Assembly (NCBI GenBank): GCA_024400635.1
Contig: JAKSMI010000007.1
Span: 24,303-88,302 of the forward strand
Length of the DNA: 64,000 nt
Source of the DNA: Bacteroidales bacterium
GTDB lineage: Bacteria > Bacteroidota > Bacteroidia > Bacteroidales > WCHB1-69
Direction of reading: 5' to 3'
Below are positions 62,316-64,000 of this stretch, in pieces. A program made the translations under genes and the position numbers. Below the pieces are notes generated by a model that was given only the letters and a program-made list of their open reading frames with translations, ran no database searches and was not told the DNA's origin. Each line of letters begins with the position of its first letter. Position 1 is the first letter of the stretch.

Positions 62316-63596
62316 ATGTTTTTAACCTTCATCATTTTCATCTTGGCAGTGTTAGGAGTCGATATCCTGACTCTGCCTTTTTTAAAGAAGTTCTCAATAA
62401 AAGAAAGAGTTTCCGAAATTTTGAAGCCTCTGTTGTCCAAAGAAACAACGGCCGGTTACTTTTTATTGGCTTGCACGGTAGCATCGCTCATCATTGCAAA
62501 CACCCATTGCGGACCGGCATATCTTGACTTCTGGAACCACTCCATAGGCGGACATCCTTTTTCTCATTGGATAGATGACGGACTGATGGCGGTTTTCTTT
62601 CTGCTGGTAGGTTTGGAATTAAAAAGGGAACTGCTATATGGGGAACTTAAATCAATGAAGCAAGCCATTCTGCCCATTTTTGCGGCCATAGGAGGAATGC
62701 TGGTTCCAGCTGTCATTTATATAATTTTCACCTGGGGGCAGGCAGTACAGATGGGGTTCGGCATTCCGATGGCCACTGATATAGCATTTGTACTGGCTAT
62801 TTTAGCAGTTTTAGGTTCCCGTGTTCCCAAACCATTGAAAATTTTCCTCACGGCACTGGCAGTGATTGACGATTTAGGCGCTGTTATTGTAATTGCAGTA
62901 TTCTACACTTCCAATTTCACTTTTCTGTACTTATTGTTGGCGCTCATACTCTTAGGCCTGATTTTCGTGATCGGACAAATAGCGAAGGCGGATACTCATG
63001 CCAAAGCGAACTGGCTGATTGTATTCTCGTTACTCGCTGGCGTCGGCGTCTGGATACTGCTGATGCGTTCGGGGATACATGCCAGCATTGCCGGAGTTTT
63101 GGTAGCTATGGCCATTCCCTCTTACCATGGTGCTGAAGATGCGCCCGCGGCGCGACTGGAACACGGACTGCACCTGCCCGTCTATTTTTTCGTTTTACCC
63201 CTATTCATCTTGTCTAATATGGCTATTCCTCTGAATCACATTTTACCCGTTGCAGAATCGGCAAGTACGGGTTTGGGCATATTCTTCTCACAAGCACATG
63301 TAACAGGGATTATGGCAGGATTATTGCTCGGCAAGCCGGCAGGCATCATCATGGGCGTTTTGCTTGTTCTGACCTTGCGCTGGGGCGCATTGCCGGAAGG
63401 AATATCGGTCAAACATATCGTTGGAGCGGGATTTTTAGGCGGAATAGGATTTACCATGGCCATTTTCATCTCTGCCCTCTCATTCGACGACAGCATGCTC
63501 ATCGACACGGCCAAACTGGCAGTCGTCGGAGCATCGGTAATATCGGCAGCTGCAGGTACTATCATCTTAAGCCATGGAACGAAGAAAAAAGTATGA
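62316..63596 (+). CDS. nhaA: Na+/H+ antiporter NhaA
   Basis: A 426-residue antiporter with 12 segments: ETTAGYFLLACTVASLIIAN, DGLMAVFFLLVGLELKRELL, GFGIPMATDIAFVLAILAVL, TALAVIDDLGAVIVIAVFYT (the ion-binding Asp pair) and GAGFLGGIGFTMAIFISALS. The ATG at 62316 is preferred to a TTG 27 bases earlier. The N-terminus carries an extra membrane segment (FLTFIIFILAVLGVDILTLP) before the usual NhaA start. It exchanges sodium for protons. Confidence 0.92.
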   Translation: MFLTFIIFILAVLGVDILTLPFLKKFSIKERVSEILKPLLSKETTAGYFLLACTVASLIIANTHCGPAYLDFWNHSIGGHPFSHWIDDGLMAVFFLLVGLELKRELLYGELKSMKQAILPIFAAIGGMLVPAVIYIIFTWGQAVQMGFGIPMATDIAFVLAILAVLGSRVPKPLKIFLTALAVIDDLGAVIVIAVFYTSNFTFLYLLLALILLGLIFVIGQIAKADTHAKANWLIVFSLLAGVGVWILLMRSGIHASIAGVLVAMAIPSYHGAEDAPAARLEHGLHLPVYFFVLPLFILSNMAIPLNHILPVAESASTGLGIFFSQAHVTGIMAGLLLGKPAGIIMGVLLVLTLRWGALPEGISVKHIVGAGFLGGIGFTMAIFISALSFDDSMLIDTAKLAVVGASVISAAAGTIILSHGTKKKV

Positions 63597-63865
63597 TGTT
63601 CTCCAAATTACAGTATAATGCTCCCAAATTTTAGCCCAACGGCTAAAGTGATTATCTTTGCACAAAATTCAAAAAAAAAGAGACCGAACTGAAAAAGTCA
63701 TGAAATAAAAATGTAAATCTGCAACGTTAAACCAGCAAAGAAAACCACCTTAACCTGCAAGAAAAATGGTCCGAAGAAAGGGACACATTATAGTTTTGTG
63801 ATATTTTAGTTTTTTTTTGTGGTTTGTACCTGTTTTAGTTTTTAGGGCATTTCTAAATAAAACTC
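63597..63865. other. Gene-free segment with a hairpin
   Basis: About 270 bases between nhaA and the IS element. TTTAGCC-CAAC-GGCTAAA (63630-63647) is a small perfect hairpin without a T run, so a weak terminator at best. TATCTTTG (63653-63660) resembles a -7 box but no gene follows it. Nothing else is recognised. Confidence 0.4.
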
Positions 63866-63896
63866 TTTGATAATCAAATAAATATTCGTATATTTG
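63866..63896 (+). promoter_or_regulatory. Transposase promoter, TTTG-N19-TATATTTG
   Basis: TTTG (63866-63869), exactly 19 bases, then TATATTTG (63889-63896), 19 bases before the transposase ATG. Both the boxes and the sequence between resemble the left element (2861-2891). Confidence 0.8.
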
Positions 63897-63915
63897 TCGC
63901 AAATTTGAAGAGAAA

Positions 63916-64000
63916 ATGGACACATACAAAAGGGCATACAGAAAGCTTGGCAACCAAGGTTTATTTGATTCAGAAGAAAGAACTTCAATGTTGAACGCAT
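63916..64000 (+). mobile_element. IS5-type transposase, 3' cut by the window edge
   Basis: The ATG at 63916 gives MDTYKRAYRKLGNQGLFDSE then ERTSMLNA and leaves the window. The start and the conserved upstream block (TCTTTGATAATCAAATAA and the promoter) match the remnant at 2467-2891, so it is the same IS family. Whether it is complete cannot be seen. Confidence 0.72.

Noticed and set aside
1..64000. CRISPR array, rRNA or tRNA genes, prophage
   Set aside because: No regularly spaced direct repeats, no rRNA-like or cloverleaf sequence and no phage structural genes were recognised by eye; a dedicated tRNA scan was not possible.

Overview
The window looks like a chromosomal segment of a gut-type Bacteroidales bacterium. 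The support is a NusG-like UpxY antiterminator heading a capsule operon, Bacteroidetes-restricted small proteins (DUF4295, DUF4199, a TlpA protein of DUF4369 type), many TAnnTTTG promoter boxes (two with an exact TTTG-N19 upstream element), and very few Shine-Dalgarno sequences.

Layout. 1-3.9 kb is a degraded border: a cofactor-less alanine-dehydrogenase-like gene, a membrane protein, a 5'-truncated fabD fused to an internally deleted IS5-type transposase, and a metallo-beta-lactamase gene whose 5' end is replaced by short repeats. 3.9-40.4 kb is one very long surface-polysaccharide locus read on the minus strand. In transcription order it has the upxY-like gene, wza, wzc, cpsB/ywqE phosphatase, an outer membrane protein, a capD remnant, wzx, a CapA-like gene, a PP-loop ATPase, many glycosyltransferases, pyruvyl-, acetyl- and acyltransferases, an EpsG-type polymerase, a deacetylase, an abiE toxin-antitoxin remnant, the initiating sugar-phosphate transferase, a PLP enzyme, a run of ATP-grasp enzymes and an aldo/keto reductase. 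40.6-55.2 kb is housekeeping DNA: mtgA, rpmG, murB, a di-haem peroxidase, parC, a dipeptidase, a TlpA thioredoxin, an esterase, riboflavin kinase, an O-antigen ligase. 55.3-60.2 kb is an accessory island of ATPases and nuclease-like proteins. 60.2-63.6 kb carries an SDR enzyme, a DUF5692 membrane protein and nhaA. The right edge starts a second IS5-type element of the same family as the left remnant.

The most interesting feature is a set of eight poly-G/C tracts of 7 to 14 bases, all inside the polysaccharide locus or its leader and none of comparable length seen elsewhere. In four genes (two sugar-transfer-associated ATP-grasp genes, one TupA-type ATP-grasp gene, one family 4 glycosyltransferase) the present length breaks the frame, and a change of one base joins two well-conserved halves into a full protein. 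In three more genes the tract is in frame. The eighth lies upstream of the predicted operon promoter. This is the signature of slipped-strand phase variation, with up to seven independent switches on decoration, assembly and acylation of one polysaccharide. Classical Bacteroides capsule switching uses invertible promoters, and no invertase is visible here. Homopolymer sequencing error is the main alternative.

A second theme is gene decay at short G-rich repeats: several truncated genes begin or end in AACCTCT/ATCGTTATCG-type repeats, and a diverged ~110-bp promoter-bearing repeat occurs at two sites about 9.7 kb apart.
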